Below, piece after piece: positions 63,870 to 64,000 of a stretch of 64,000 nt of DNA. How positions within the stretch are numbered: the stretch's first letter is position 1; each line of letters opens with the position of its first letter. The notes beneath the pieces were generated by a model that searched no databases, had not been told where the DNA came from, and saw only the letters and a list, made by a program, of their open reading frames with translations. Origin of the DNA: Liolophura sinensis. Its lineage: Eukaryota; Mollusca; Polyplacophora; Chitonida; Chitonidae. The translations under genes were made by a program, and so were the position numbers. The stretch covers positions 24,599,513-24,663,512 of the forward strand of contig NC_088304.1 of the NCBI RefSeq assembly GCF_032854445.1, written 5' to 3'.

Positions 63870-64000
63870 TTTTTTTCTTTTTTTTTCTTCTTCTTCTTCT
63901 TCATTCTTTTTAATTGTAGCTAACATCGATACTGAGTGTATTTAAAGTTATATACTCTGCACTGTGCACGTGTATGACACGTTAACAAAGAAATAACAGA

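Larger units (their letters stand above)
63203..64000 (+). repeat. Segmental duplication, copy 2
   Basis: Counterpart of 56412-57660, cut by the end of the window. It lacks the SINE and second-family repeat found in copy 1, and has lost the 5' half of the tRNA-Val. Confidence 0.88.

Overview
The window is animal nuclear DNA: split genes with GT-AG introns, tRNA-derived SINEs, a LINE relic, many minisatellites, and low gene density. The SINE family, with its recurrent 3' end 'gagtacggcgtaaaacacc' and AATAAA tail, is of a kind I associate with molluscs. A lophotrochozoan, most likely a mollusc, is my inference; it was not tested against any database.

Two class C (metabotropic-glutamate-receptor-type) GPCR genes lie head to tail on the + strand. 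Gene A (CDS 1916-24117, 13 coding exons, 2,859 predicted residues) is the standout. It encodes a signal peptide, FIVE tandem Venus-flytrap (VFT, ANF_receptor/LIVBP-like) ligand-binding domains, one seven-transmembrane class C core and a short tail. Every splice junction keeps frame and the exons sum to 8,580 nt (2,860 codons with the stop). VFT1 is split over five exons. VFT2, VFT3, VFT5, and VFT4 apart from one extra intron, each sit in one phase-0 to phase-0 module of 1,446-1,500 nt that starts with a three-cysteine linker, so the extracellular region looks built by in-frame duplication of a symmetric exon. A furin-type RARR-S site lies between VFT3 and VFT4. Gene B (CDS 42917-48927, 4 coding exons, 1,013 residues) is the same receptor type with a single VFT. 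Its exon junctions match the last part of gene A in place and phase, and its VFT has lost both cysteines of the first conserved pair.

Layout: 1-1911 upstream DNA with two minisatellites; 1912-24117 gene A, whose larger introns hold minisatellites and SINEs; 24118-about 25280 its probable 3' UTR; 25500-42900 intergenic DNA with 30-, 60-, 17-, 26- and 21-bp arrays, SINEs, a repeated 600-bp block and a possible non-coding first exon of gene B; 42917-48927 gene B; 48928-52150 probable 3' UTR and featureless DNA; 52150-53310 the 600-bp repeat followed by a LINE reverse-transcriptase fragment; 55378-55772 a 60-bp array; 56400-64000 a tRNA-rich region with three intact tRNA-Val genes, two decayed tRNA-Arg copies, a segmental duplication, and a broken 3.9-kb element flanked by long inverted repeats.

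Both receptors should sit in the plasma membrane with the VFTs outside. The ligand cannot be read from sequence: pocket residues typical of amino-acid sensing are best kept in VFT5 of gene A, next to the membrane, and the lysine that contacts the glutamate side chain in mGluRs is replaced wherever I could align it.
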